A stretch of DNA of 64,000 nucleotides, from NCBI RefSeq assembly GCF_004122105.1, contig NZ_SBKN01000002.1, positions 124,001-188,000 of the forward strand, read 5' to 3'. The DNA comes from Flavobacterium stagni. Lineage in GTDB: Bacteria > Bacteroidota > Bacteroidia > Flavobacteriales > Flavobacteriaceae. Positions 45,710-54,336 of this stretch are shown one piece after another. Within the stretch, counting starts at the first letter, position 1; the number at the start of each line of letters is the position of its first letter. The translations under genes and the position numbers were made by a program. A model generated the notes under the pieces. The model made no database searches, had not been told where the DNA came from, and saw nothing but the letters and a program-made list of their open reading frames with translations.

Positions 45710-46183
45710 TTACTGATGATGATACGGCTCACCTCTTAAAATCGTAAAGCCACGGTACAATTGCTCAATAAAAAACAAGCGCACCATTTGATGGGAAAAC
45801 GTCATAGCCGATAAGGCAACTTTACCCTGGGCTTTTTGATACACCGTTTCACTAAAACCATAGGGTCCGCCAATTACAAAAACGAGCGTTTTGAGTCCGG
45901 CATTCATCTTTTTTTGTAAAAATTCAGAAAACCCCACACTCGTAAAGGATTTTCCGTTTTCATCCAACAAGATTAATTCATCGCCGGGTCCAACTTTCGA
46001 TAAAATCAATTCGCCTTCTTTTTCTTTTTGTTGGGCTTCGGATAAGTTTTTGGCATTTTTAATGTCGGGCAAAATTTCCATTTCAAATTTGATGTAAAAC
46101 GACAACCGCTTTTGATAATCATCCATCAATTGCTGCAATTGCTTGTTGTCCGTTTTTCCTACCGCCAAAAGTTTGATGTTCAT
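45710..46183 (-). CDS. rlmH: 23S rRNA pseudouridine-1915 methyltransferase RlmH
   Basis: A 157-residue SPOUT methyltransferase that methylates pseudouridine 1915 in helix 69 of 23S rRNA. It begins MNIKLLAVGKTDNKQL. The trefoil-knot SAM site is LVFVIGGPYGFSETV and the C-terminus is MTFSHQMVRLFFIEQLYRGFTILRGEPYHH, all family hallmarks. Length is normal. A minus-strand TATTTTTG box at 46204-46211 lies 21 bp before the ATG. The tail of the gene is duplicated in decayed form at 44775-44898. Confidence 0.97.
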   Translation of the reverse strand: MNIKLLAVGKTDNKQLQQLMDDYQKRLSFYIKFEMEILPDIKNAKNLSEAQQKEKEGELILSKVGPGDELILLDENGKSFTSVGFSEFLQKKMNAGLKTLVFVIGGPYGFSETVYQKAQGKVALSAMTFSHQMVRLFFIEQLYRGFTILRGEPYHHQ

Positions 46184-46203
46184 GTCCGACTTCTTTTAAA
46201 CCA

Positions 46204-46211
46204 CAAAAATA
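46204..46211 (-). promoter_or_regulatory. Predicted -7 promoter box of rlmH
   Basis: The minus strand reads TATTTTTG, 21 bp before the rlmH start. It is divergent from the pyrD promoter. Confidence 0.6.
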
Positions 46212-46253
46212 GGGGATTTTAAAACGAAGGGTCCAAATGTTCATTTCGAATTG

Positions 46254-46261
46254 TATCTTTG
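46254..46261 (+). promoter_or_regulatory. Predicted -7 promoter box of pyrD
   Basis: TATCTTTG followed by CGCC, 21 bp before the ATG at 46282. It rules out the upstream in-frame ATG at 46237. Confidence 0.65.
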
Positions 46262-46281
46262 CGCCACACAACAACACAACT

Positions 46282-47304
46282 ATGTACCGCATTCTTATTC
46301 GTCCGATACTCTTTCGTTTCGACCCGGAAAAAATCCACCATTTTACATTTAAACTGATTAAATTTCTAGCTAAAATCCCCGGATTTTCTAGTTTGTGTCG
46401 GTCGTTGTATGAAGTCAACGATCCGCGTCTCGAACGAGAAGTGTTTGGGTTGAAGTTTAAAAATCCGGTCGGACTAGCCGCTGGTTTTGATAAAGATGCG
46501 AAGTTGTTTAATGAGTTGTCCGACTTTGGGTTTGGTTTTATCGAAATTGGAACGCTTACTCCTGTGGGACAAGAAGGCAATCCGAAGCAACGCTTGTTCC
46601 GCTTGCGTGAAGATGAGGCAATTATCAACCGTATGGGGTTCAATAATGGCGGAGTGCAAGAAGCCGTTGAGCGTTTGAAGAAAAACAAAGGCGTTCTCAT
46701 TGGTGGTAATATTGGGAAAAATAAAGTAACCCCAAATGAAGAGGCGGTCTCCGATTACAAAATTTGCTTCGAGGCCTTATTCCCTTACGTAGATTATTTT
46801 GTGGTGAATGTGAGTTCGCCCAATACGCCTAACTTGCGCGAACTTCAGGATAAAAAGCCATTGACCGAACTTTTAGCCACCTTGCAAACGGAGAATCAAA
46901 AGCGTCCGTTACCCAAGCCCATTCTATTAAAAATTGCACCCGATTTAACGGAAGAACAATTGTTGGATATTATCGAAATTGTGCAAGATACCCATATCGC
47001 AGGGGTGATTGCTACTAACACTACTTTATCTCGTGAAGGACTGTATTCACCCAATAAATCAGAGATGGGCGGACTTTCAGGAAAGCCCTTAACCCAGCGT
47101 TCGACGGAGGTCATTCGTTTTTTACACGAAAAAAGCAACGGCTCCTTTCCCATTATTGGGGTGGGAGGCATACATTCTGCGCAAGACGCTTTGGATAAAT
47201 TGGACGCGGGTGCGTCTTTGGTCCAACTCTATACGGGCTTCATTTATGAAGGGCCGCAATTGGTCAAAGCGATTAATCAAGAATTACTCAAGCGAATGGG
47301 TTAA
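46282..47304 (+). CDS. pyrD: Dihydroorotate dehydrogenase (quinone), class 2
   Basis: A 340-residue FMN enzyme of pyrimidine synthesis that oxidises dihydroorotate and passes electrons to membrane quinone. An amphipathic N-terminal extension ([22 protein letters not shown]) typical of class 2 is present. Catalytic region: [17 protein letters not shown] (Ser base). [33 protein letters not shown], and [27 protein letters not shown] form the FMN site. The start is set by the promoter box. Length matches class 2. Confidence 0.96.
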   Translation: MYRILIRPILFRFDPEKIHHFTFKLIKFLAKIPGFSSLCRSLYEVNDPRLEREVFGLKFKNPVGLAAGFDKDAKLFNELSDFGFGFIEIGTLTPVGQEGNPKQRLFRLREDEAIINRMGFNNGGVQEAVERLKKNKGVLIGGNIGKNKVTPNEEAVSDYKICFEALFPYVDYFVVNVSSPNTPNLRELQDKKPLTELLATLQTENQKRPLPKPILLKIAPDLTEEQLLDIIEIVQDTHIAGVIATNTTLSREGLYSPNKSEMGGLSGKPLTQRSTEVIRFLHEKSNGSFPIIGVGGIHSAQDALDKLDAGASLVQLYTGFIYEGPQLVKAINQELLKRMG

Positions 47305-47310
47305 ATTTCC

Positions 47311-47339
47311 TTGCGAAATCGTTTTCTTTAGTATATTTG
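47311..47339 (+). promoter_or_regulatory. Promoter of the HMG-CoA lyase gene (leaderless mRNA expected)
   Basis: TTG at 47311-47313, an 18-bp spacer, then TATATTTG at 47332-47339. The ATG at 47346 follows after 6 bases, where transcription is expected to begin. Confidence 0.65.
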
Positions 47340-47345
47340 AAGCCA

Positions 47346-48209
47346 ATGGAAGCAGTTAAAATTATCGAATGTCCACGTGATGCCATGCAAGGCATTAAAA
47401 CGTTTATTCCTACCGAAGTTAAGGTCAATTATTTACAGGCATTACTTCGGGTGGGGTTTGATACGTTGGACTTCGGAAGCTTCGTGTCGCCCAAAGCGAT
47501 TCCCCAAATGCAAGATACCGCTGAGGTCTTAGCCCAACTGGATTTGAGTCAGACCCGTAGTAAATTGCTCGCCATTATCGCCAACACCCAAGGCGCAGTA
47601 AGTGCGGCTTCCCACAAAGAAATACAGTACCTCGGTTTTCCATTTTCGATTTCGGAAAACTTTCAAATGCGAAATACCCACAAAACGATTGCCGAGAGTT
47701 TAGTGACGTTACAAGAGATTTTGGACATTGCATACGGTGCCAATAAAGAAGTGGTGGCCTATTTGTCCATGGGTTTTGGAAATCCTTATGGTGATCCTTG
47801 GAATGTAGAGATTGTAGGCGAGTGGACAGAGCGGTTGGCACAAATGGGCGTGACGATTTTGTCTTTATCGGATACCATTGGGAGTTCGACACCCGAAGTC
47901 ATTGATTATCTTTTTAGCAATTTAATACCCAAATACCCCACAATTGAATTCGGGGCGCATTTGCATACCACACCCGATAAATGGTTTGAAAAAGTGGATG
48001 CTGCCTACAAAGCAGGTTGCCGCCGTTTTGATGGTGCCATTCAAGGATTTGGCGGTTGCCCCATGGCTAAAGACGACCTCACTGGCAATATGCCCACAGA
48101 GAAAATGCTTTCCTATTTCACTACCGTCAAAGCCCAAACGCATTTGAGTCCGATGAGTTTTGAAAGCGCCTATAATGTCGCTTCACGCGTGTTTGGGGAG
48201 TTTCATTAA
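47346..48209 (+). CDS. Hydroxymethylglutaryl-CoA lyase
   Basis: A 287-residue TIM-barrel lyase of the HMGL-like family. It cleaves 3-hydroxy-3-methylglutaryl-CoA to acetoacetate and acetyl-CoA, the last step of leucine breakdown. IECPRDAMQGI holds the catalytic Arg/Asp pair, where many family members read ECPRDGxQ. LDFGSFVSPKAIPQM, SLSDTIGSSTPE, FGAHLHTTP (metal histidines) and FDGAIQGFGGCPMAKDDLTGNMPTE (catalytic Cys loop) are all present. The start at 47346 is chosen over a TTG at 47337, which lies inside the -7 box. Confidence 0.93.
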   Translation: MEAVKIIECPRDAMQGIKTFIPTEVKVNYLQALLRVGFDTLDFGSFVSPKAIPQMQDTAEVLAQLDLSQTRSKLLAIIANTQGAVSAASHKEIQYLGFPFSISENFQMRNTHKTIAESLVTLQEILDIAYGANKEVVAYLSMGFGNPYGDPWNVEIVGEWTERLAQMGVTILSLSDTIGSSTPEVIDYLFSNLIPKYPTIEFGAHLHTTPDKWFEKVDAAYKAGCRRFDGAIQGFGGCPMAKDDLTGNMPTEKMLSYFTTVKAQTHLSPMSFESAYNVASRVFGEFH

Positions 48210-48210
48210 T

Positions 48211-48277
48211 GTTTCAAGTTTCAGGTTTCAAGTTTCAAGTTCGACCAACCTGAAACATTAAACTTTAAACCTGAAAC
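48211..48277. repeat. Imperfect palindrome built of GTTTCAA-like heptamers
   Basis: A 31-base left arm (48211-48241) and right arm (48247-48277) match at 25 of 31 positions around a CGACC loop. Each arm is made of GTTTCAAG/GTTTCAGG-like repeats. No T-run follows, so it is not a standard terminator. Confidence 0.65.
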
Positions 48278-48316
48278 AAATAACAAATTTTAAACATTTT
48301 CCTCAAATAAAAGCCC

Positions 48317-48324
48317 TACATTTG
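48317..48324 (+). promoter_or_regulatory. Predicted -7 promoter box of guaB
   Basis: TACATTTG followed by CATG, 34 bp before the guaB ATG. Confidence 0.6.
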
Positions 48325-48357
48325 CATGCAATTTAACTACAACAACTAAATTGCAAC

Positions 48358-49830
48358 ATGAAGGCACACAACACCAAAATCGTCGGTGAAGGTTTAACCT
48401 ACGACGATGTTCTCCTTATTCCTGGATACTCAGAAGTACTCCCCCGCGAAGTTAGCATTCAATCCAAATTCACCCGCAACATTACACTCAATGTACCGAT
48501 TGTCTCGGCCGCTATGGATACCGTGACTGAAAGTGCTATGGCTATTGCGATGGCGCAAGAAGGTGGGATTGGTGTTTTGCATAAAAACATGACCATCGAA
48601 CAGCAAGCCGCCAAAGTGCGTAAAGTGAAACGTGCAGAAAGTGGGATGATTATCGATCCGGTAACCCTGCCGCTGTCGGCTACTGTTGGTGATGCTAAAT
48701 TAGCCATGAAAGAATACGGCATTGGTGGTATTCCTGTTGTGGATGAAGACGGGTTGTTGAAAGGAATTGTGACCAACCGTGATTTGCGCTTTGAAAAAGT
48801 GAACAGTCGTTCTATTTTAGAAGTAATGACATCTGAAAATTTGGTGACGGCAGCTCAAGGAACGACACTAGTTGAAGCGGAAAGCATTTTGCAAGAAAAT
48901 AAAATTGAAAAACTGCCGGTTGTTGACGGTCAGAACAAGTTGATTGGTTTAATCACCTTCCGCGATATCACCAAATTAATTCAGAAACCTAATGCCAATA
49001 AAGATGCACTTGGACGATTGCGCGTAGCGGCTGCGATTGGGGTTACGGGTGATGCTCTAGATCGAGCGACTGCTTTGGTAAACGCAGGTGTTGATGCCAT
49101 TGTAATCGATACCGCACACGGACATTCGTATGGGGTAATTGCGGTATTGAAAGCGGTAAAAACAAAATTCCCGCAATTGGATGTGGTAGTTGGGAATATT
49201 GCTACACCCGAAGCGGCTTTGTTTTTAGTTGAAAATGGTGCAGATGCGGTGAAAGTTGGTATCGGACCCGGTTCGATTTGTACCACCCGTGTTGTAGCAG
49301 GAGTGGGATTCCCACAATTCTCAGCTGTACTAGAAGTTGCGGCTGCTCTACGCGGAACGGGTGTACCAGTGATTGCTGACGGAGGAGTACGTTATACCGG
49401 AGATATTCCGAAAGCCATTGCAGCTGGTGCCGACTGTGTGATGTTGGGCTCGTTATTAGCAGGAACTAAAGAATCACCAGGCGAAACTATTATTTTCGAA
49501 GGACGTAAATTCAAATCTTACCGCGGTATGGGTTCGGTGGAAGCCATGCAAGAAGGATCGAAAGACCGTTATTTCCAAGACGTGGAAGACGATGTGAAAA
49601 AATTAGTCCCCGAAGGTATCGTAGGAAGAGTGCCCTATAAAGGCGAACTTAATGAAAGTATGCAACAATTTATTGGCGGACTTCGCGCTGGTATGGGTTA
49701 TTGTGGAGCCAAAGATATTCCAACCCTACAAGAAAACGGACGTTTTGTACGGATTACGGCCAGCGGTATCGGAGAGAGTCACCCCCATAACGTAACCATT
49801 ACCAAGGAAGCACCGAATTATTCTCGATAA
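48358..49830 (+). CDS. guaB: Inosine-5'-monophosphate dehydrogenase
   Basis: A 490-residue enzyme that oxidises IMP to XMP with NAD+, the committed step to GMP. Catalytic barrel with [11 protein letters not shown] (nucleophile C308), [11 protein letters not shown] and [13 protein letters not shown]. The flap [20 protein letters not shown] holds the catalytic Arg. Two CBS domains are inserted at about 98-205 ([22 protein letters not shown] and [21 protein letters not shown]). Length is standard. It ends at its own terminator. Confidence 0.97.
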   Translation: MKAHNTKIVGEGLTYDDVLLIPGYSEVLPREVSIQSKFTRNITLNVPIVSAAMDTVTESAMAIAMAQEGGIGVLHKNMTIEQQAAKVRKVKRAESGMIIDPVTLPLSATVGDAKLAMKEYGIGGIPVVDEDGLLKGIVTNRDLRFEKVNSRSILEVMTSENLVTAAQGTTLVEAESILQENKIEKLPVVDGQNKLIGLITFRDITKLIQKPNANKDALGRLRVAAAIGVTGDALDRATALVNAGVDAIVIDTAHGHSYGVIAVLKAVKTKFPQLDVVVGNIATPEAALFLVENGADAVKVGIGPGSICTTRVVAGVGFPQFSAVLEVAAALRGTGVPVIADGGVRYTGDIPKAIAAGADCVMLGSLLAGTKESPGETIIFEGRKFKSYRGMGSVEAMQEGSKDRYFQDVEDDVKKLVPEGIVGRVPYKGELNESMQQFIGGLRAGMGYCGAKDIPTLQENGRFVRITASGIGESHPHNVTITKEAPNYSR

Positions 49831-49842
49831 TATAAAAATAGG

Positions 49843-49880
49843 ATAGCGTATCTTTTCAAAATAAGATGCGCTATTTTTTT
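49843..49880 (+). terminator. Rho-independent terminator of guaB
   Basis: ATAGCGTATCTT (49843-49854) pairs with AAGATGCGCTAT (49863-49874) with one G-T wobble, followed by TTTTTT. Confidence 0.88.
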
Positions 49881-49922
49881 CTTTCCTTGAAGGAATAAGA
49901 AAAGAAGAGTATGTCCAAAAAC

Positions 49923-49951
49923 AAAAAAACGGCTCACCTCAGTAAGCCGTT
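49923..49951 (-). terminator. Rho-independent terminator of purB
   Basis: On the minus strand ACGGCTTAC pairs with GTGAGCCGT (one wobble) around a TGAG loop. It is followed by TTTTTTTG, 30 bp past the purB stop. Confidence 0.85.
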
Positions 49952-49980
49952 CATTTAAAATTTATAATTTAAAATAACCC

Positions 49981-51324
49981 TCATATTCCCAAGTAGTTGC
50001 TCGGCGTAATTGCCATCAATTCGGCTTTGATATCCTCATTTACCTTTAAAGTTTGGATAAATGCGTGAATTGAATCTTGGTTGATTGTAGCATTTGTACG
50101 CGTAAGGTCTTTTAAAGCCTCATACGGATTGGGATACCCTTCACGGCGTAAGATGGTTTGAATGGCTTCAGCCACCACAGCCCAGTTGTTTTCTAAATCT
50201 TCGGCCAATTTGGCTTCATTCAGTAGTAATTTGTTCAAGCCTTTTAAAGTGGCTTCAAAAGCGATAATGGTGTGTCCTAAAGGTACTCCAACATTTCGCA
50301 AAACCGTACTGTCAGTTAAGTCGCGTTGCAAACGTGAAATGGGAAGTTTCGCGGCTAAATGTTCGAACAAAGCATTGGCCATCCCTAAATTTCCTTCTGA
50401 GTTTTCGAAGTCGATTGGGTTGACTTTATGCGGCATGGCAGACGAACCGATTTCGCCTTCTTTTATTTTTTGTTTGAAATAATCCATAGACACATAGGTC
50501 CAAATATCGCGATCCAAATCAATTAAAATGGTATTGATTCGTTTTAACGCATCAAAAAAAGCGGCAAAGTGATCGTAATGTTCGATTTGTGTTGTTGGAA
50601 AAGAATGGTGCAAGCCCAAAACGCCTTCCACGAAATTTGTTCCGAAGTTCTTCCAATCGGTATTCGGGTAGGCAACGCGGTGTGCATTATAATTTCCGGT
50701 GGCTCCTCCAAATTTTGCAGCAAAAGGCACGTTGAATAACAAACGCATTTGTTCTTCTAATCGTTCTATAAAAACCAGAATTTCTTTGCCCAAACGGGTA
50801 GGAGAAGCGGGCTGACCATGGGTGCGAGCCAACATAGGAATGTCATGCCACTCCATGGCTAATTGTTTTAAACGCGCAATCACGGCAATCAAGGAAGGAA
50901 GATAGACCTTTTCAAAGGCATGTTTCGTTGAAAGCGGAATGGCGGTGTTGTTGATGTCTTGCGAAGTGAGTCCGAAGTGAATAAATTCTTTAAACGGTTC
51001 TAATCCGAGTTGGTCAAATTTATGTTTGATGAAATACTCTACCGCTTTCACATCGTGATTCGTCGTTTTCTCGGTTTCCTTGATCCACAAGGCATCTTCG
51101 GTTGTGAATTCGTTATATAATTCGCGAAGGCTTGGAAATACCGATGGATTTACCTCTTTCAATTGTGGTAAACCGGCTTCGCATAAAGCGATAAAATATT
51201 CGATTTCTACTAAAACGCGGTATTTGATTAAGGCTTCTTCCGAGAAAAAGGCGGCAAGGGGTTGGGTAACTTTACGGTAACGTCCGTCGATGGGCGAAAT
51301 TGCGTTCAGTGCAGTAAGTGACAT
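49981..51324 (-). CDS. purB: Adenylosuccinate lyase
   Basis: A 447-residue fumarase-superfamily lyase used twice in purine synthesis: release of fumarate from SAICAR and from adenylosuccinate. NAISPIDGRYRKVT at the N-terminus, HFGLTSQDINNTA, ARTHGQPASPTRLGKE and the signature GSSAMPHKVNPIDFEN (flexible catalytic loop) are all present. It is of the E. coli PurB type by length and motifs. A TAATTTTG box lies 20 bp before the ATG. It sits tail-to-tail with guaB, so two purine enzymes are neighbours but on separate transcripts. Confidence 0.96.
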   Translation of the reverse strand: MSLTALNAISPIDGRYRKVTQPLAAFFSEEALIKYRVLVEIEYFIALCEAGLPQLKEVNPSVFPSLRELYNEFTTEDALWIKETEKTTNHDVKAVEYFIKHKFDQLGLEPFKEFIHFGLTSQDINNTAIPLSTKHAFEKVYLPSLIAVIARLKQLAMEWHDIPMLARTHGQPASPTRLGKEILVFIERLEEQMRLLFNVPFAAKFGGATGNYNAHRVAYPNTDWKNFGTNFVEGVLGLHHSFPTTQIEHYDHFAAFFDALKRINTILIDLDRDIWTYVSMDYFKQKIKEGEIGSSAMPHKVNPIDFENSEGNLGMANALFEHLAAKLPISRLQRDLTDSTVLRNVGVPLGHTIIAFEATLKGLNKLLLNEAKLAEDLENNWAVVAEAIQTILRREGYPNPYEALKDLTRTNATINQDSIHAFIQTLKVNEDIKAELMAITPSNYLGI

Positions 51325-51343
51325 AGGTTGTGTTGTTAAGGCG

Positions 51344-51351
51344 CAAAATTA
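51344..51351 (-). promoter_or_regulatory. Predicted -7 promoter box of purB
   Basis: The minus strand reads TAATTTTG followed by CGCC, 20 bp before the purB start. Confidence 0.62.
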
Positions 51352-51376
51352 CGGATTTGAATTTGGAAACGCCAAG

Positions 51377-52069
51377 TTAACCCCACACTTTTTTCAACTT
51401 TTCCCAAAGTAGGGGCACGCCAATTGACGCCGATTCGGGGATGATTTCGAGTGGATTGGCGATGTCGTATAAGGTGGCAGGTTTGGGATCAATATAAAAT
51501 AACGGCACTCCGGGACGCGCAAAGTGGATGAGTCCGGCGGCCGGATACACTTGCATCGACGTTCCAATCACCACTACTGCATCAGCTTCTTGAACACGTA
51601 CTACCGCTTCTTCAAGGACAGGAACCTCTTCGCCAAACCAAACGATATGCGGACGCAATTGTCGACCGTTTGGATCACAATCACCCAAATGCAAGTCGCC
51701 GGGCCATTCAATAATATAGTTAGGGTCTTTGGTTGAGCGCACTTTCAAGAGTTCGCCATGCAAATGCAAGACATTCGAACTCCCTGCCGCTTCATGCAAA
51801 TTATCGACATTTTGAGTGACAATGTTTATCTTAAATTCTTTTTCCATTTGGGCTAACGTGGTGTGTCCTACGTTTGGCTTCACTGTATGCAATTGGCGTC
51901 GGCGTTGGTTGTAGAATTCCAATACCAAATCGGGATTTCGACGAAAACCATCGGGAGTTGCGACTTCCATTACATCATGTCCTTCCCACAATCCGTTAGC
52001 GTCGCGAAAGGTAGCGATTCCACTTTCGGCAGACATTCCAGCGCCGGTTAATAGGGTGAGTGTTTTCAT
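51377..52069 (-). CDS. cobB: Sir2-family NAD-dependent protein deacylase lacking zinc cysteines
   Basis: A 230-residue sirtuin. TGAGMSAESGIATFRD (NAD loop), TQNVDNLHEAAGS, catalytic H104 in LHLHGELLKVR, and VVIGTSMQVYPAAGLIHFA are all present. Y53 and R56 (FYNQRRRQ) form the YXXR pair that in SIRT5/CobB recognises succinyl or malonyl lysine. The small domain (110-145) has only one cysteine (C131), so the usual four-Cys zinc site is absent. Loss of the zinc site may be a lineage feature; activity is likely retained because all NAD and catalytic residues remain. The symbol is by family. Confidence 0.88.
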   Translation of the reverse strand: MKTLTLLTGAGMSAESGIATFRDANGLWEGHDVMEVATPDGFRRNPDLVLEFYNQRRRQLHTVKPNVGHTTLAQMEKEFKINIVTQNVDNLHEAAGSSNVLHLHGELLKVRSTKDPNYIIEWPGDLHLGDCDPNGRQLRPHIVWFGEEVPVLEEAVVRVQEADAVVVIGTSMQVYPAAGLIHFARPGVPLFYIDPKPATLYDIANPLEIIPESASIGVPLLWEKLKKVWG

Positions 52070-52180
52070 GGAAAAAGTAGTTTTTACTTAATGATTGTGA
52101 AAATTACGAAGAAAGAAGCAAGTAGCAATCAAGAAATAAGTGCTAATTCCTAATTCCTAGTACCGACTTTATTAAAATTG

Positions 52181-52188
52181 TATTTTTG
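52181..52188 (+). promoter_or_regulatory. Predicted -7 promoter box of the SPOUT methyltransferase gene
   Basis: TATTTTTG, 19 bp before the ATG at 52207. It overlaps and so excludes a TTG start at 52186. Confidence 0.6.
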
Positions 52189-52206
52189 TCAAAAAATAAA
52201 ACTACC

Positions 52207-52884
52207 ATGGTCGATTTGGAATTGTTTTCCTACCTAGAAGATTTTTTAACGGAGGAGCGCAAAGAAAAATTCAAGAAAATTTTAGCCTTGCGTACCAACC
52301 ACCTTACCATTGCGATGGAAGATGTATACCAATTACACAATACAAGTGCGGTGATGCGCAGTTGTGAGGTTTTTGGAGTGCAAGGTTTGCATGTAATCGA
52401 ACAGAAGTTTGGTAAACGAATCGACCGTGAAATTGCCATGGGTGCTCAGAAATGGGTAGATGTGCATCGGTATAATTCCATTCCCAATTGTATCGATACC
52501 TTACGCAATCAAGGCTATCAAATTATTGCCACTACGCCACATAACGATTCGTGTTACCTCCATGAATTTGATATCACCAAGCGTTCGGCCATATTTTTTG
52601 GAACTGAGAAAGAGGGATTGTCGCCCGAAATCATGGAACAAGCCGATGGTTTTTTGAAGATTCCGATGGTCGGATTTACGGAAAGTTTGAATATTTCGGT
52701 TTCCGCAGCGATTGTGATTCAAGATTTAACCACCCGTTTGCGCCAATCGGAAATAGACTGGCACTTAACGGAGGAAGAAGTTTTGGAACATCGTTTGCAA
52801 TGGACGAAAAATTCCATTAAAGATGTGGATCGAATTATTGAGCGGTTTTATTCGGATCGTCAGTTACTTTCACAAAATGAGTAG
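52207..52884 (+). CDS. trmH: SpoU/TrmH-family RNA 2'-O-methyltransferase
   Basis: A 225-residue SPOUT methyltransferase. Motif 1 LHNTSAVMRSCEVFGV (NxxxxxRxxxxxG), motif 2 IFFGTEKEGLSPEI and motif 3 IPMVGFTESLNISVSAAIVIQDL form the knotted SAM site. The N-terminal helices and length fit TrmH, which methylates G18 of tRNA, though other SpoU relatives target rRNA, so the substrate is likely but not certain. Its last 50 bp overlap the convergent gene ending at 52835. Confidence 0.88.
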   Translation: MVDLELFSYLEDFLTEERKEKFKKILALRTNHLTIAMEDVYQLHNTSAVMRSCEVFGVQGLHVIEQKFGKRIDREIAMGAQKWVDVHRYNSIPNCIDTLRNQGYQIIATTPHNDSCYLHEFDITKRSAIFFGTEKEGLSPEIMEQADGFLKIPMVGFTESLNISVSAAIVIQDLTTRLRQSEIDWHLTEEEVLEHRLQWTKNSIKDVDRIIERFYSDRQLLSQNE

Positions 52885-53536
52885 GTACAAAAGTCATGAA
52901 CTCAGTTTTTAATTGCGCACTGGTTTTTTTCTCATGTTCGAACAACATCGCAATTGTACCCGAGTCTTCAGTAGTACACACGCCAAAACCATTTATATTT
53001 TGCCCTTCATGGGTGTAGGTGTAAAAAATCTGCTTGGTTCGTTCCGAAGAAGTGTCTTCTTTAGTGATTTTTAATTCAGGATGGGTGGCCGCCAAGAGTT
53101 CGCTCACTGTGCCTTTTTCAGTATAATCATTGATCCAGGTGATTACATCATTCGGTCCTTTAAATCCGAAACGAATAGGAGCTTGCGGACGACGAATGAA
53201 CATAGTTCCTTTTTCCAATTTTAAACTGGTTGACAAGTCGAAAGGAAACAACGAATCTTTGGCTAAGCGCTCGATACCGCGATTGAGCAATACAATATCT
53301 TCTGTTTCTTTTAAGGTTGCATACGGAATAAACAGTTGTTTCGGAGCTTCAGCAGCTTGTGCTTCTTGGACACGTTGCATCGTTTCCTGTTGCGTTTGCA
53401 TCATATTTTGTATCTGCTGATCCGTATTGTAGTTTGGCGCTGAGTTTTGACGGTTACAAAACATCACGATGCGCACTAAGGCAATGATTAAAATGACGAC
53501 GCTCAACACAGAACGCCATGGGCTATTATTTTCCAT
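52835..53536 (-). CDS. Membrane-anchored protein of unknown function
   Basis: A 233-residue protein with one N-terminal membrane helix (about 9-26) followed by a Gln-rich helical stretch (IQNMMQTQQETMQRVQEAQ). The rest is a globular domain ending near residue 225 (MLFEHEKKTSAQLKTEFMTFV). I do not recognise a family. It lies 2 bp after the lipoprotein gene at 53539, so the pair is one unit. The last 50 bp overlap the 3' end of trmH on the other strand, an antisense overlap that may affect both messages. Confidence 0.7.
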   Translation of the reverse strand: MENNSPWRSVLSVVILIIALVRIVMFCNRQNSAPNYNTDQQIQNMMQTQQETMQRVQEAQAAEAPKQLFIPYATLKETEDIVLLNRGIERLAKDSLFPFDLSTSLKLEKGTMFIRRPQAPIRFGFKGPNDVITWINDYTEKGTVSELLAATHPELKITKEDTSSERTKQIFYTYTHEGQNINGFGVCTTEDSGTIAMLFEHEKKTSAQLKTEFMTFVPTHFVKVTDDPNKTAQ

Positions 53537-53538
53537 AA

Positions 53539-54273
53539 TTAAAAGTCGGACGCGTTAAATTCAATAGTCGTTAATTTTTTACCTTCGGTATCTACCAATT
53601 TGTAATTCACTTTTTGAATTCCCAAACCACGCATACGCAGAATAGTAGCTTTTGTAGAAGGATCTTGAATAATGGATTCTTTGACAAGCGGTACGGCGTT
53701 CGGACTGCTAATAATGTCTTTCACATCATTGGGAACTTCCATGGTGTATTCTAGCGTATTACTACCCAACTTTTCAATTTTCATCAATCGTGTACCATCA
53801 GCATTGTTCATAGGAAGGTTGCTGTTTAAGGCATCCAAAGCCATGGTGATTGGGTCGTTTGAAGTGGGCGATTTGAACGAACTTTTATTTTGTTTGTCCA
53901 AATAGGACTTGTCAATCATCAAAGTGGTAATAATGCGACCGTTGATATCGGTTATATTTACTTTAAATTTTACCGCTTCATTGATCAAATCCATCATCGT
54001 TTCATCGTTTTGAAACATGCCAGGAAGTGATTTTTCAAGAAAAGATGAGGTGGACGAACTGGAAGGATCATTGATATCGAGCGCAGTTGCCAAATCCAAT
54101 TTGATAATGTCTAATCCTTCTACTTCGGCATGTGACCCCGATTGAGTAGGCGACATCGAAGCTGTTTGATTGAAGGCATTCGCAAATTCATGCATTTTTT
54201 GTGTGCGTGATTTGCAACTAGTAAGGGTAATAAAAAGAATGGGGAGTAAGAGAATGTAATACGTTTTTTTCAT
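53539..54273 (-). CDS. Lipoprotein of unknown function
   Basis: A 244-residue protein from the ATG at 54273 (starts further upstream lack a proper signal). Signal MKKTYYILLLPILFITLTSC ends in a lipobox (LTSC). The mature part is a mix of helices and strands with ASMSPTQSGSHAEVEGLDI and a C-terminal beta hairpin (KVNYKLVDTEGKKLTTIEFNA). No family recognised. It is coupled by a 2-bp gap to the membrane-anchored protein downstream. Confidence 0.7.
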   Translation of the reverse strand: MKKTYYILLLPILFITLTSCKSRTQKMHEFANAFNQTASMSPTQSGSHAEVEGLDIIKLDLATALDINDPSSSSTSSFLEKSLPGMFQNDETMMDLINEAVKFKVNITDINGRIITTLMIDKSYLDKQNKSSFKSPTSNDPITMALDALNSNLPMNNADGTRLMKIEKLGSNTLEYTMEVPNDVKDIISSPNAVPLVKESIIQDPSTKATILRMRGLGIQKVNYKLVDTEGKKLTTIEFNASDF

Positions 54274-54336
54274 TGGACTGATTGTTAATAGGCGTCCAAG
54301 ATACATATTATCAATGAAAAAAGAGTAGGGGAATCG

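Noticed and set aside
46119..46700. A 193-codon minus-strand frame across the rlmH/pyrD promoter region and pyrD
   Set aside because: It overlaps two divergent promoters and the 5' parts of two certain genes, with no motif.
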